DNA from: Phycomyces blakesleeanus NRRL 1555(-)
Lineage: Eukaryota > Mucoromycota > Mucoromycetes > Mucorales > Phycomycetaceae
Reading direction: 5' to 3'
DNA length: 64,000 nucleotides
Assembly (NCBI RefSeq): GCF_001638985.1
Contig: NW_017265134.1
Coordinates: forward strand, 1,765,732-1,829,731
Under the pieces are notes generated by a model, which was not told where the DNA came from, did not search any database, and worked only from the letters and a program-made list of their open reading frames with translations. Below, in pieces: positions 39,412-52,449 of this stretch. The position numbers were made by a program, and so were the translations under genes. The number at the start of each line of letters is the position of its first letter. Within the stretch, counting starts at the first letter, position 1.

Positions 39412-40878
39412 TTGTAGAGGATACAGTGTACAATCGATACCAATGTCTTCTATAAATGTACATATATTAATAATAATAATTAGATATATATAAATATATA
39501 ATTCTAAATTGAAATTTTCGCTATTAAAATATATAAATATATATATTACATATATATTTTTTATATTATTATTTTGCTCATCCATTTATATTATTATTTT
39601 TTGCCCCGCACACAAGAAATGTATAATAAACCAATAGTCCAATAACCTCTCTTTAATTTCTGCTTATATATATATATATATGTATATATTTTAGAGATCC
39701 ACGCGATGATAATATGTTCCCCAATCCTAATTGCCGCAAGTTGCGTACATTGGCCAAGGAATTTAACAAGACAGTTTCTGTGTTGTGCAAGGATGAGTTG
39801 GAGATTGTCTCCGATCAACTGAAGCCCTATGTTGACACCGTCTCACTCTCCAGCCATCCTTCTGCCAACGGTGTCCTGGACACCCTTATTTCGGCAAAGA
39901 CCCATGGCTTCAGTCTTCCTGCCACGGTTACCGACGATGTCCTTCAGAGACTAGAGGCAGTCGTGGTCAAGGAGTGGTTCTATGGAGCAATGGAGTCGCC
40001 TGTTGTCCGCAGACTGGGCATGGGTAGGTTGATGGGAGATATCAGGGACCGTATGGTCAATAGGGCAACTCGACTAGACAAGGACACCCCAGAGGCCGAT
40101 CATCAACTGGCAATCTATTCTGGCCATGACACGTAAGTCATATGTTTATATTTAATATGCTTTATAAAAAAAAGTATTTTATTTTATTTTATTTTATTTT
40201 ATATAAATAATTAAATGGGAACACAGACATGCCCTGTTCTCAGGCTTATTTAAATGGGTTGTTAATTTTCTTTTATTATATTATATTTTATTTTTGTATG
40301 ATTGACTTGTTCCTTTTTCTGTGCTTTTTTTTTTGTTTTTTTTTAATAGAACGGTGGGACCTTTATTAATTATCTTGAATGGATTTGATGAGCGGTAAAC
40401 CAATGAGGAAGCCTTGTGCACCAAATCCAAACCCAAAAAAGAGATACTTACACTCACCTACAAACACACATTTGTAAGTATGTATATATGTATATATGTA
40501 TATATGTGTTTGTAAGTAGGTGTAGGTGTAGCTTATAGGTGTTTTGTATTTGGAATTAAAAAAAAAAGAAACATAGTTACTAATGTATATATTGTATTGT
40601 ATTGTATTGTATTGTATTATTATTTTTCTGTTAGATGGCCTCCATTCGGTAGTAGCGTGATATTCGAACTCTTTGAAAAGGAAACTGCAAAATGGTTTGG
40701 AACCAAGACTGAACATTTTGTTAGAGTGCGATACAATGACAAACTGCTCGAATTGCCCGGCTGTGCTGGTTCTGGAGATCACCTTGCTGAAGACAAGAGC
40801 ATCTGTACCCTCGAGGCATTCCAAAAGATTGTAAAGGACAGTATCCCAGAGGACTGGGAACAAGAATGTAATCAATAG
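38048..40878 (+). CDS. Histidine acid phosphatase (cytoplasmic type)
   Basis: Phosphomonoesterase of the histidine acid phosphatase family, 407 residues if the first intron is removed as described. Exons: 38048..38109, 38388..38401, 38557..38740, 38955..39035, 39145..39300, 39695..40132, 40350..40394 and 40635..40878. The active-site motif VVHRHGERTPVR is assembled across a 14-nt microexon and the following exon. YYGQLTNLGRNS and YIRSSDYPRTQESVQQL are further family blocks, and IYSGHDTTVGPLL supplies the catalytic His-Asp. The N-terminus (MSAKLPELDAHYPKDLKLKQ) has no signal peptide. Seven junctions counted here fit GT-AG except the first, which cannot be spliced GT-AG in frame (see 38104-38387). 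The gene is either expressed with a non-canonical intron or disrupted; the remaining exons are intact. Confidence 0.86.
38104..38387 (+). other. Non-canonical intron or insertion flanked by a 6-bp direct repeat (GCAAGT)
   Basis: GCAAGT occurs at 38104-38109, at the end of the first coding segment, and again at 38382-38387, just before the RHG microexon. Joining at any point of the repeat removes 278 nt and restores Lys-Gln-Val-Val-His-Arg-His-Gly. No position in the repeat gives GT-AG, GC-AG or AT-AC ends. The only GT-AG pair (donor at 38108, acceptor AG at 38385-38386) creates an immediate TAG. The 278 nt are AT-rich with a TA/GTATAT run. Confidence 0.75.
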
Positions 40879-41263
40879 AGATTCTCAAATCATCAAAAAA
40901 TAAATAAATCAATAAACCAATAAATCAATACAAATTTGTATACATATCCATTATTTAACTATATTCTGTATACTGTAATGTAAATTTAATTTAATGTTCT
41001 ATGCTATGTGCTATTTAGTGTAGTGTTTTCTATAGTTAAACTTGGTCAAGCTTTGTGTCTGTGTTTATGGGTGTACATGAAGAAAATTATCAACTACTTT
41101 AAGCAGAACACATAACTTTACTTGTATTACAGTTGAATGCAAAGTGCAAGTGTATGTATGTATGTATAAATAAATATGTATAAAAAAGAAGCATCTTTGG
41201 AATTATATCGCCGTTTTAAATATATCGTAACAATCCAAAAAAAGAAAATTAAGAGTTGCTTAT

Positions 41264-41298
<35 letters not shown>

Positions 41299-41587
41299 CG
41301 AAATTACGCCCTATATTTTTTGTGTCTTATTCTTCTTCTTCTTCTTCTTCTTCTTCTTCTCTTTCTCTTTCTTTCTCTTTACTTATTTTTCTTCTCTATT
41401 TTTTTTGCTGTATATAATACAAAGATATACAACTATATATATACATATATAGAAAATATATTATCCATTTCAAAATATATACATATATATTCTTAATATA
41501 TTTATATACATAAGCATAGACATCTATATCTATATATCTATATCTATATACACCTTTGTTGATTTACCCCAAGACTCGAATGCTTCT
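40879..41587. other. Spacer upstream of the bHLH gene
   Basis: Contains the 3' end of the acid phosphatase and the bHLH promoter: a T8/A26 block (41263-41296), a TTC repeat (41331-41361) and TA/ATCTAT repeats up to the start codon. No gene. Confidence 0.5.
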
Positions 41588-43915
41588 ATGAACTATAATA
41601 CTCAAGACAATTCATTTTCTTCTGTCTCTGACAATATCTCTAACGGACAATGGTTCTATCCAACTGGAGGAATCACATATCATGAACCACTCGAAGAGCC
41701 TGTGCCTTTTGAAGGTAATAATTATAATGTCAAACGACAAATCAAATAATATACACCCAAAAAACCCCAACCATGACTAACTTGTTTTTATTACATTTTA
41801 TTATACATATCTTTTGTTTCATGCACACCAGACTTTCAGTTTAGTTTTGGTCTAGATCCTGACTTTGCAATGCCCATCCCACTCGACATGCTTCCACTTC
41901 CACCAGCAGATGGAGGAATGCCTCCAGAACCATTTGGTCTACTTGCACCACCACTACCAACACCTACGACTGTATTAAACGAAGACGATCAAAAAACATT
42001 CGCTCAGTTTTTGGACACTTTTGTTATTGACCCGGATCCGCAAGTCAATGTGGTCCCCAGTCACTTACCCAGTCTGTACGATGGCTCACTAATGGATTCT
42101 TCCTCATATCCATACCACCAATCTCGCCAGTCACACACCAACACTAATACAAACAACAACAACAACAGCAACAGTAGCAATAATAATAATAATAATAATA
42201 ATAACTCATTTCGTAACTCACCACCATCGGTTATAATGGGTCAGACAACAGCAGAAGAACAGGAAGACGCCTACAGACGGACTTCGATTCTCCAGTCGCT
42301 CGACCAGCAAAAACAACAGAAGCGAGCAAATCTACTAAACGTCGCACAGGCCAAGGAAACACATGTTGAGTTGGGCCACTACTTGGACCACCCAGACTTT
42401 CCCCCTCCCCCTCCCATGCTTCCACTGTCTTCAAACACCCGTCAATCTCAAGCTCAAATTCAGGCCCAGGCACGCGCTCAAATTCAGGCTCAGGCTCATG
42501 CTCAAGCACAAGCTCGAGCCCATGCTCAGGCACAGGCACATTCTCAGGCTCAAGCTCAAGCTCAGGCTCAGGCTCAGGCTCAAGCTCAAGCTCAAGCTCA
42601 GGCCCAGGCCCAGGCTCATGCTCAAGCTCAAGCTCATGCTCAAGCCCAGGCTCATGCTCAAGCCCAGGCCCAGGCCCAGGCCCAGGCACAAGCTCAAGCT
42701 CAAGCTCAAACCCAGGCACAAGCAAAAGCAAAGGCACAAGCCCAGGCCCAGGCTCAAGCACAAGCACAAGCACAAGCACAAGCTCACGCACAACAGCAGC
42801 AACAACACAGTCAGTCTTCTACTCCTTCGCCAGTTTATGGAGCCGGATCCAGTTACAGATCAGACGCCGTCTACTTGCAACAGAGTAGCACGATTACTGC
42901 ACCTTACACTGCCACGCGTCCTCAACCTCCTCCAAACGATGACGATGAAGAAGATGAAGAAGACGAAGATGAAAATATGACCGAAAAGGGCTGGAAGCGC
43001 AACAACAGCAACGGTGGCAACAGCAATGGCAACAATAAGTCCCAAAAATTGCACAAGGAACTTTTGACAGAAGAAGAAAAACGCGCCAACCATATCATGA
43101 GCGAGCAGAAACGGCGCAGTACAATCCGGACTGGTTTCAAAGACTTGACCGATATTGTGCCCACCCTCAAAAACATCAACAACTCCAAGAGCACGGTCTT
43201 GTTCAAGGCAGTTGATTATATCCGGTATCTCGAGAAACGCAACAAGAATCTTCGGGAGAAGATTGGTGGACTTGAGATGCGTGTCGATGTCGAAGGTCGA
43301 ATGGGAGGAGGCGGAAATGGAGGTGGTGGTGCTGTAAATGGTAGTGGAAACACTGGCATGATGACGGGCCGGTCTCATCATCGTGATTCTCGATACTCCC
43401 AGCCTTATCCTACCCCACGTCAACAACAACAGCAACAACAAGCACAACAACAAGATCGGTCTTATCGTCAAGAAACAGCTGAGCACCCTTATGCAAATCC
43501 TAGTCCACCCCGGTCATCACCCTCTGCTGCAAATGCTGCAGCTGCTGCTCTCATGGCTCATAAAAACCAACAAAAACAACTCATGGCACTTCAAGAACAA
43601 CTTCATCTCCACCAAAAGTTACTGGCACATCAACAAGATATCGGACCTCGGTCCAAGACAACATCAAGGCCTCTTTCTTCTCACTACACACACGCACACG
43701 CAAATCACCATCATAATTACCATCCGGCTCTTGGTAGTGGTGGTGGTGGTGGCCGGCAAGATGATTTGGGAGGAGTCTTCCGGTCAGTGGCGTCCGATCG
43801 ATGGTATCCTACAGATCCTTCTTTCCTAAGCTCTCTTCCATCTGCCACACAAATCACTCGGCCAGACGCCACTAGAGACGATGAAGAACCTCTCCAGACA
43901 GCTGTCTCTGCATAA
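41588..43915 (+). CDS. bHLH transcription factor with giant Ala-Gln repeat
   Basis: A 736-residue model in two exons, 41588..41714 and 41832..43915 (GT-AG, in phase). The basic helix-loop-helix domain is at about residues 456-525: [20 protein letters not shown], loop with [12 protein letters not shown], then [22 protein letters not shown]. His, Glu and Arg of the basic region (HIMSEQKRR) are those that read CACGTG E-boxes. The AEQKRR-like basic region resembles Mlx/Mondo-type bHLH proteins more than Pho4; that is by eye. The N-terminus is acidic/Pro-rich with an Asn run. Residues about 248-360 are almost only Ala-Gln dipeptides. An acidic [12 protein letters not shown] block precedes the bHLH, and Gln/His/Gly-rich segments follow. 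It should act in the nucleus as a dimer. Confidence 0.9.
42448..42795 (+). repeat. Hexanucleotide coding repeat encoding (Ala-Gln)n
   Basis: About 58 hexamer units of the type CARGCN encode an Ala-Gln dipeptide run with occasional His, Arg, Ile, Thr or Lys. Units use mixed synonymous codons (CAG/CAA, GCT/GCC/GCA) and have local higher-order duplicates. Because of the period, all frames on both strands stay open here. Confidence 0.95.
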
Positions 43916-46900
43916 ATTTGTTTCTCTTTTCTTTAAAATATTTTCTTTCTCTATTACATTCATATGTTGTCTTTTAGTTTGTTTTATTTCTTTTTATTTT
44001 TTTATTCTTTTTCCAAACTCACACTCACACACAAATCCACTTTCACGCACATCCTCCTCTTCATTTGCCTACCTATTCACCTATCTACCTATCTACCTAT
44101 CTTGTCATTTCCCAATTTATTATTATCATTATTATTATCGTTTGTCCTTTACTGTTTATCATCTTTTCTTTTTCTTTCTATTCTTCTTTTCTAGTGCTTA
44201 ATAAACTCATACTGCCCACCCCTCATTTACATCAAAAAATAAAGATAAAAAAAATGAATAGTAATAATTGGTACAACAAACACTCTTTCCGTATACAGCA
44301 TTTTTATATGTATCTTATTATAAGAATCGTATTATTATGTGCTTTGTAAAATGTATATAAATAAATAAATAAATAAATTATATATATATTGAATTTGTTG
44401 TCTTTCTCACGTACACACAAATATATATATTTATATATATATATCTAATTATACAGTAGCATATCAGTTTCTTTTTTGTCGTCGTTGTTAATGTTACTGT
44501 TGATAATCCAAGCAATTAACAAATTTCAACCTAAACCAAACCAAACCAAACCAAACCAAACCAGACCAGACGAAACGAAATGTACTAATATGTATAAAAG
44601 AAGTATAATCCATAATTGGATTCCGTGATGGAGACAGATTAAAACCCGAGAAGTAGGCCAAAATAAATAAAATAGAATAAAATACTACAATGCAACAAAA
44701 AACCAGACCAAATTATATAACTAAATATGATATAATATAAAGTACAATACCCCAATATATTCTAGTAATGATCTTAATGAACTCATCACAAATGATACGA
44801 ACAAGCATGTGTTTTGTACTATTATTTTCAAGTGAAAACCAAGTGTGCTACCTTGTCCTCCAAATACACATTTGTATTATAATTATATATATATATATTC
44901 TTTTGGTTGCTTGCTGCTTGTTGGTTTGAGTACCACCAAAAAGGGGTTCTAGATCGAGCCTTTAAAGACATCGTTTGTGAATGTGTACAAGGATATTGTG
45001 TCTCTCGCTTCCTAACATTGACAACCGTGGCTCGTTGTATTCAAATACTTTGAAATCGTACAACCTTGAACAAGGAACATAAATAATAAATAATAAGAAC
45101 AATAAGCAAGAAAATGATAAAATTGATCGTATTAATAACAATACTATATATTCTTGTTGCAGTAAAGAAGTTTCGTAAAGTGGGTAGCTATTTTATAGTA
45201 TATAAAATAAAATAAAAAAAAAGGTAACATAAAGTAATAACAATAATGCGCCTTTCAAACAATCGAAACATCCCAAAGTTTTCTCTTTCTCTTACAAAAA
45301 GAAATAAATAAAATCACACCTGATATTTTGTCAAAGATAACGTTATCCATTCCGTAAAATCCTTTATTTTATTTTATTATTTTTTTATTTGTTGATTGTT
45401 GTTCTCTTCTTGGGTCTTTCTTTTTTGGTCAATCTGATTGTGCTTCAGAGTACGATTTTCTTAGTCTTTAAAGATGCTCTCTTTTGTTTTTTTTTTTTTT
45501 TTTTTGCTTTTTTCTTTAAAGAAAGCCATTATGATTATGCTTATAATGTTATTATAAAATATTTTTAAAAATGGGATCTCACTCCACTTTGGTTTCCATT
45601 TTGGGTTTACTTGATGGAGACAGATAGAGAACACTAATCTACAAATGTGGGTTGAGGGAACAAAGAAGGAGAAATGAGGTGGAAAACGGAAAGAAACAAG
45701 GAAATAATAATAAAAAAAAATTAGAGTGAGTGGGTGAAGGAAACAGTCAGATTATACAGACAAGAGAAACGGGGAACATGGAAGGGTTACAGTTTTTCCT
45801 TCCAGACACATGACGGTGTATCAAAGATGTGTCGGCCTATTAAATACAAAATAAGCTATTTATTCGCCTATTTAAATAATATAAAAATATTTTAGAGAAA
45901 ATATCGTAAAAAAAAATTTATAGGACCACTTTATCCCTAAATTTTTTATTTTTTATTTTTTTTTATTTTTCTTTATACCATCTGAGATTATATTTGTGGC
46001 GTTGCTTTAAAATATACAACAACTATTTAAAGAAGCGAAATAAAATATATACATTTGTTAATAACTCAGAAGAGCAGTTGGAAGCACTCGCAAAATAAAA
46101 ATAAGATACATGTATCGATTGAGAGGTACACAGTACAATTTGACTTTCTCTTGTGTAAGTTACATACGTACATACTGTGTACTGTCACATGCAAATGCCT
46201 TGTCATATTACCCGGTTCACGAGCCAATATTATCTATCATTGAATCTCTCCCTCTCTCTATACGTCAATACAAAATAACCAAAAATAATAAATATATATC
46301 TATATATATCTATATAAAAAGACATGTGAAAACAAGAGGTACATATATAAAATAAAGTAGAATAAAATAAAAAGAGGATAGCAATATCTTGGTTTAATGA
46401 CACTTTTGTTTCACCAATTTTGCTTCTTTATTTCACTCTTTTCTTAGTACAGATAGAATAAAGCCAAGAGATAAAATAGCACAAAAATGAAAATGAAAAT
46501 AAAATGACAAAGGGAATATTTCAAGTCAAGAGTACTAGTATTGATTTGTTAGTCTCTTGCATAACCTTTTACATAATATTGTATATCCTTTTAGTGTGTG
46601 TATTTGTATCTATCTATAGATATTCTATGGCAATCAATCAATAATTCATGGTTTATTAGTCAAGTATCCCATTATTTTTATTTATTAGTGTAGCACAAAA
46701 TTCTGGCAGAAATAGTCTGAATAAAGGGTAATTTATTTTTATATACATGTATTGCAATTATTGGTAAAACATAATGGGAGTTCTTTTTCTTTCTTTCTTT
46801 CTTTAATGATGACATCAATGGTCTATGTTCTTGGAGGAGAACAATATGCATATTATCAAATAAAATCTAAATTCCCATGTGTCTATCAATATATCTCTTG

Positions 46901-49215
46901 TTGTGTATCTATGGTGAAGCTCTTTGATAGTGGCTTATAAATTACTATATGTTTTTTTACTCGTTCTGTCGATCTCAAAGATCTCATTTCATAGGCTGGC
47001 CAGTGCGTACAAAATCCTCTTTCTAGAATCAATTACATCTTTTTTCACATGTTCATAAAAGTGTACAAGACACAAACACAAACACAGACACGAACAGTAT
47101 ACACACACACATATTGCTTTTCTTTAAATTACAGTTGTGTGTACAATAACAGTAACAGGAAAATAATTTCCTCTACAATATGGAGAAAATATATTCCAGA
47201 AAGACAGTCTTTCTTTCAAGGCCTTTTCTTTTTTTTCTTTAAGAAAAATAAGAATTTATTGGTTTCCAGGTTATTAAATTGTTATGTACATACAGACAAG
47301 ATTTTTCTTTTCTTTTGAATATGATGAGTTTTATGATGTTCCACAATTTCATCATCTTGAAGGACAGTGGATTGAATTAAGTACTCCTCCTTTGAGCACA
47401 GACCACACAGACTACACACTACACTCACACACCTTACAAAAATTATTATGAGAGCATGAGGAAAATAAAATAAGAAATTTAAATTAAAGTCAAAGAAAGA
47501 ATACATATCCTTGAAGATCCCAAATTAATGATGAGTTTTTTCTTCTTCTTGTAATTCTTGGGGAAATTGTCGTGAATTCACAAGAAAGCTTAGAATCAGA
47601 AGAAGACAAAGGCACTTCAACATTTGACAGCAATAGGATCGTCAAGGAAAGAGCACCATTTGTGCAATTCAAGATCATCGCCGTCAAACTTTATTATTAT
47701 TATTATCATTACTCTAAGTATGATTGTTATGATCATTATCTTATTCTTTTCTATTGGCTTATGATCTTCATATTTATTATTATTATTATTACTATTATTA
47801 TTATTATTATACTCTTTAGTCTATAGCAGATTACCTAACTCTCGAATCTACTAGTTTTGGGCAACATATTTCTTTTTGTACTTTAAGGCTTACTTGACAC
47901 AAACTTAAATATTTCCAGTTAAATATAAAAAATTTATCCCATACATCTTTTGATAAATAGATCTATAGATACATATTCATTATTCATCATTTTACCTTGA
48001 AGTATCAACGGTAATTTTTACTACTTATTTATTTTATAATCTAATTCAATTCAATCCGGAAAAAAAAACTTGTCTTTATTTGTTGAGTGAATAACACAGG
48101 CATTGAAGATAAAAGGAAACATATTAAAGAGTAATCTCTAGCAAAATAAATGAATAGATATTTATTTTCTCTATTGAAGGAACAGTAGTACCAAATGACA
48201 TATGAAATTTACTTTCCAAATAAATAGGGACATATATATATATATATATCTAAAGAAAAAAAATCATCAGATAAAATTGAAACATTATAGGAAGAAAGGC
48301 TAAAGGACAAAGGAAGAAATTAGATAAAGGAAAAACAAAACAAAACAAAAAAGCTAATAGTGCCTTTTCTTTATTTTTGTTTTTATTTATTTTGTATACA
48401 AAAATTCAATTAAACATTTGAAGAAATAAATGGGTTACTCAATAGATCACAATCGATCTCACTTACAAAATTTATGATTGTCCAAGGTTTGATACTCAAA
48501 CAACCACCAAATACAAGTACAGGTACAAGTACGAGGGAAGGGTACAAAGGATCGACATCAAATGCTTCCAATTCACATACGTGAAACCGGTTTCAAAAAC
48601 TGAAAGCTGAAAACTAAAGTATGGTACAAAAAACAATTTTTGTAAATACAGTTTATATTATGTCTTTTAAATAATTCATGGGAATTTCATGAATATTTTT
48701 TTTTTATCTTAAAGAAAAAATAAAGTAGTACTTGTTTGTACACAATAGGCTATCCCAACATGCCTTAATATATACAATCGTTTAAAGAAAAAAAAAGAAA
48801 AATAGAATTTAAGGTGAATAATTCCGTGGATACAAGAGTTGTTTTATTGATGTAATTCACGTACATCAAATATATTGTATTATTATTCAACAAGCTTCTT
48901 TGTATATGTTAGTGGTATATGCACAATTAAAAATCTAGTCATTATAATTGGGATCATATACTACGTCTCGGACTCACCATAAGCCAGTGATGCTTTATTT
49001 CTTTATTTCTTGTATCCAAATAGGCTTTAAAAAAATCCTAATTCTAATCATAATCATAATATCCATAAATATAACCATAAAGAAATAAAGAATTTAATTA
49101 ACGTTTGCTGATCTTTCTACTTTAATTTTTTACCACACACAAAGAATTCATTGCTTTAAAGCCAAGTGAGCCAGAAACTTAATATCATATATAGTCTACA
49201 CTATTTAACTATATA
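43916..49215. other. 5.3 kb gene-poor spacer
   Basis: Mostly AT-rich with AACCA units (44534-44563), AAT/TTA and TA runs and a T20-class run near 45488. An island at 47315-47830 has a more coding-like composition on both strands (for example 47512-47823 plus, 47490-47687 minus), but no start, splice set or family could be fixed. No RNA gene recognised. Confidence 0.45.
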
Positions 49216-49310
49216 AAAAAAGAGTGGTGATTCCAGTGGTGATTTTTGGAAAGTACTATAAATATTTTCTAAAATCACCATTATAATCACTACTCTTTTT
49301 CTTTCTGGAA
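49216..49310. repeat. Foldback element 1 (about 95 bp near-perfect hairpin)
   Basis: The left arm starts AAAAAGAGTGGTGATTCCAG and the right arm ends AATCACTACTCTTTTT. The two 42-bp halves pair with about nine mismatches around 49263. A related element lies 470 bp downstream. It is not within a gene and looks like a miniature foldback/MITE-type element. Confidence 0.8.
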
Positions 49311-49682
49311 TTTATCTTGTTGAAAAGAAGCCCTATTTCATCAAATCTGATTACATTTTAATAAATAGTTGGTTGAATTCCACACACAACAATGTCAACG
49401 ACAAAAAAAAAAGAACAGGAATATATGCATTAACAGAATTGCAGAAATAAGAAAGGCATAAAGAAAGAAATGACATATATATAGTAATAATCTATCTACA
49501 ACACCATTAGGGTCTTGCCTTCTAATGTGGTCCGTGCACTTGTCTGTGCGCATCTTATATATCACCACGTTTTATGTTATAAATACACCATTGTTAACTC
49601 TCCTACAAACTATTTTAAATAAAGAAGCATACACACATATATATGTATATTATTATTATTAGTATTATTTCTATTAGATTAT

Positions 49683-49779
49683 GTGAAGGAAGTGGTGATT
49701 CCGATGCTAATTTTGGAAAGTACCATAGGCATTTTCCAAAAAAAAAAAAAGGTCATTTAAATCAGTGCTCCTTTTTCAC
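49683..49779. repeat. Foldback element 2, diverged relative of the element at 49216
   Basis: Shares AGTGGTGATTCC and, in its centre, TTTTGGAAAGTACCATA with element 1. Its arms GTGAAGGAAGTGGTGATT and AATCAGTGCTCCTTTTTCAC pair imperfectly, and an A run of 13 interrupts the right arm. Same orientation as element 1. Confidence 0.72.
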
Positions 49780-49915
49780 GATGTTATTATTATCACCTTG
49801 AATGAATAGGTGGATAGATTAATGAATAACTTGGTAAAGTAAAGATATATATATAAAAAAGGAAAATTGGATAGCTTTTATATGTAGATACATAGATGCG
49901 TGTGTAAGTATATAA

Positions 49916-49950
49916 TTAGTATTAGTATTAGTATTAGTATTAGTATTATT
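49916..49950. repeat. TTAGTA microsatellite
   Basis: About five copies of a 6-bp unit just beyond the 3' end of the AP180-like gene (minus strand). Confidence 0.85.
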
Positions 49951-50001
49951 ATTTGTTTCTTGTTTATTTATTTTATTTTTATTTTTATTTTATTTTCTTC
50001 C

Positions 50002-52449
50002 TTAAAATGCAGAAGATCCCCATGGAGATGCGTTCATGTGGGTTGGCTTCTGTAGTGACTGTAAAGTGTGCGGGTGACCAAACGGATTTATGGGAGCCGC
50101 GATATCCAGTGTATTCTGCTGAGTTGTGTGAGCAAACGGATTAAAGGCATTTTGTGAGGTTGGCAAGGGTGTTTGGAACTGCGAAAAGGTTTGGCTTCTT
50201 TGCACCGTCGATTGTGCAGCAGGCATGCCCGTCATTTGCGCTTGCAGACCTTGGAAAGATATACCAGCACCACCAGTATTATTGTTGTTATTATTGATAG
50301 ATCCTGGTGGCATTGTCATACTTCCAAACGATGATCCCAAAACAGACAGACTGTTCTGGGCCGACGAAGGAGGCGGTAAAGTATTGGAGCGGAAAGGATT
50401 TGCGTTGGTGATTGTGGCTGGAGACTGAACGAGAGATCCGGCAGGTAAAGAAGATAGGTTGGTTAGAGGGTCAAAAGATTGTGGCTGGACCATCGTGGCT
50501 CGAAACGGATTGTGTTGGCTTTGCATCGTCGCCGGACTGAAGCTTTGTGTGGGTTGTAGACTTGTAGGAGATGAATTAAAAGAAGCCTGTCCAGCTTGAT
50601 TATAATAAACTGTAGCCTGTTCTTTTTCGAGACTCGAAAAGAAATCAATTAACTCAGTTGGGCGTTGATTTTCTTGTACAACTGGTGGTTGGACAGTAGA
50701 GAATGCTGACTGTGTAGCTAGATTAGATGGCGAAGATGTTTTTGGTGAAGAAACGGTTGGTGAAGATACTAAATTAAAGCAAAAGAACATTGTTATCATT
50801 ATTAGTATCATTATATATATCTATCTATCTTAGGGGTACTTCTTTTATTTTCTTTTTTGCTTTCTCTAGTATACCTACCTTTTAAGGTGTCTTGCTTTGG
50901 TGCTCCATCACGCTCTGTATCATTTAGGTATTCTTCTAATGCCTCTGCCAGCGATAAAGGTGCCTTTTGTTAAAATAATTAGATATTTATGTATGTATTA
51001 TTTGAGAGCTTACGATACTCCAACATCTCCCTTTATTATTTTTATTATTGGCGCTACTATTAACAGTAATAATAGTCAAGGTCTTTTTTTTTTACTCACA
51101 TGTTTTATGGCTGGAATCGACATTTGTAATTCACTTTGCAAGTGTCGTGCTCGATTTAGGAACTCGATTATTTCTTCTGTTTGTCTTGCAAATCGTTTGT
51201 AGATATCTAAAGAGGCCCGCGCATCATGTTTGCTCATAGCAAAATAGTGCTCTTATATATATTCAATAGTGACAAAGAACTAAATGAGTCTTTCTATTAT
51301 ATAATTTCTTGTCCAAAATTTCCAATTACTTACCCAATATATTGACAACACCTTCATTAGTAACCTGAAAAAGTACCATAAGATCCTCCACCAAGAATCG
51401 TGTAGCAAAAAGACTGATGCTATTATCTGTATCTTCCAAATGAAACTAATATAGATAGATAGAAATAAATAAAGGTGTATTTGTCAGCTTATACTATCAT
51501 CATTAGCTGAAAGGGGTTTGTTTCCTTATATTTGTTTTATGTATACATATACATATATTCTTCTTCTTATTCATATATTCGTTTCATTAATTAATTAATT
51601 AGTTAATTAATTAATCCTTTTGTTTTACCTTGCATTTTAATAAAGCAGACAGTTGTTTTTGAAGAGCTATTGTTTCGCGCAAGAGGCCTTTTGCAACAGT
51701 AAGGTGTCTCAGACGTCCCTCCTTGTTGGTTTTGATTGCTTGGATGTGATCAAAATTCAATTCACGATAGACCGCAACCCTTTGTGCAAGGTACGCTGTG
51801 TAGACGTAGATGTGTTGTATTTGAATCACGCCCGATGACTTTTCCCGGAGGCGTGATGTATCCAATGCCGATGGATGTTTTCCCATGTAATCCATCACAC
51901 GTTCGTTGTTGCCATCTCTCATCAAGACATGAGTGATGATCAAGACCTTGAACACAATCTACCAAAGCAGATTACAATAAAGAAAAAATAAAAAAAAACA
52001 GAATACGCATTGATATATATATATATATATATTAATTATATAAAAAAATGGTTTCTCTCTCTCTGTAGCTCTCTCTATCTCTCTATTTGCATATATACAC
52101 GCATATGTGTATGTACGTTTCTGGCTCTTTATATTATCACCCCCTTTTTTTTCCCTTTTTTCTTCTCTTATTCTTCAAGTAGACACATACGATCCAAGAG
52201 TTTTCTCGTAATCTTCTTTCTAATAAATCCATCATGTCTGCGATCAAAGCTGGATTCTGAAAAGTTAAGGAAATCAAGGCTATTTCGAAGTTAGATTAGC
52301 TCAATGACCTCATTTGAGCTTGTGCTTTTTGTTTTTGTTTTTTTTTGGTGGGTTTGTCCACAAAGATTAATATGTGCTTTACTTGACAAATGTTTTTGTT
52401 TAGGTGGTTGGTAGTCCAGTCGAGTTGCTTTCCGTACTGCGATTTCCAT
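50002..52449 (-). CDS. AP180/CALM-type clathrin adaptor (ANTH domain)
   Basis: Endocytic adaptor that links PI(4,5)P2 membranes to clathrin and EH-domain proteins. Seven exons give 533 residues with all phases closing: 52449..52383, 52279..52191, 51958..51629, 51445..51334, 51251..51100, 50963..50879 and 50768..50002. The ANTH domain (about residues 1-255) begins MEIAVRKATRLDYQPPKQKH, in which K7 to H20 exactly fits the phosphoinositide signature K-x9-K-x-K-H. IIVFKVLIITHVLMRDG and LFQVTNEGVVNILEHYFAMS are further ANTH blocks. The tail is Ser/Gln/Pro-rich with four NPF motifs (HNPFRA, ANPFRS, FNPFAH, INPFGH) for EH proteins and a clathrin-box-like LIDFF. It corresponds to yeast Yap1801/Yap1802. 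A TAATT run near 51592-51612 sits in an intron. Confidence 0.92.

Noticed and set aside
42231..42980. Long frames antisense and out of frame to the bHLH gene
   Set aside because: They exist because the 6-bp repeat keeps all frames open; they are pure dipeptide products (Leu-Glu, Leu-Ser-Leu) with no other coding sign.
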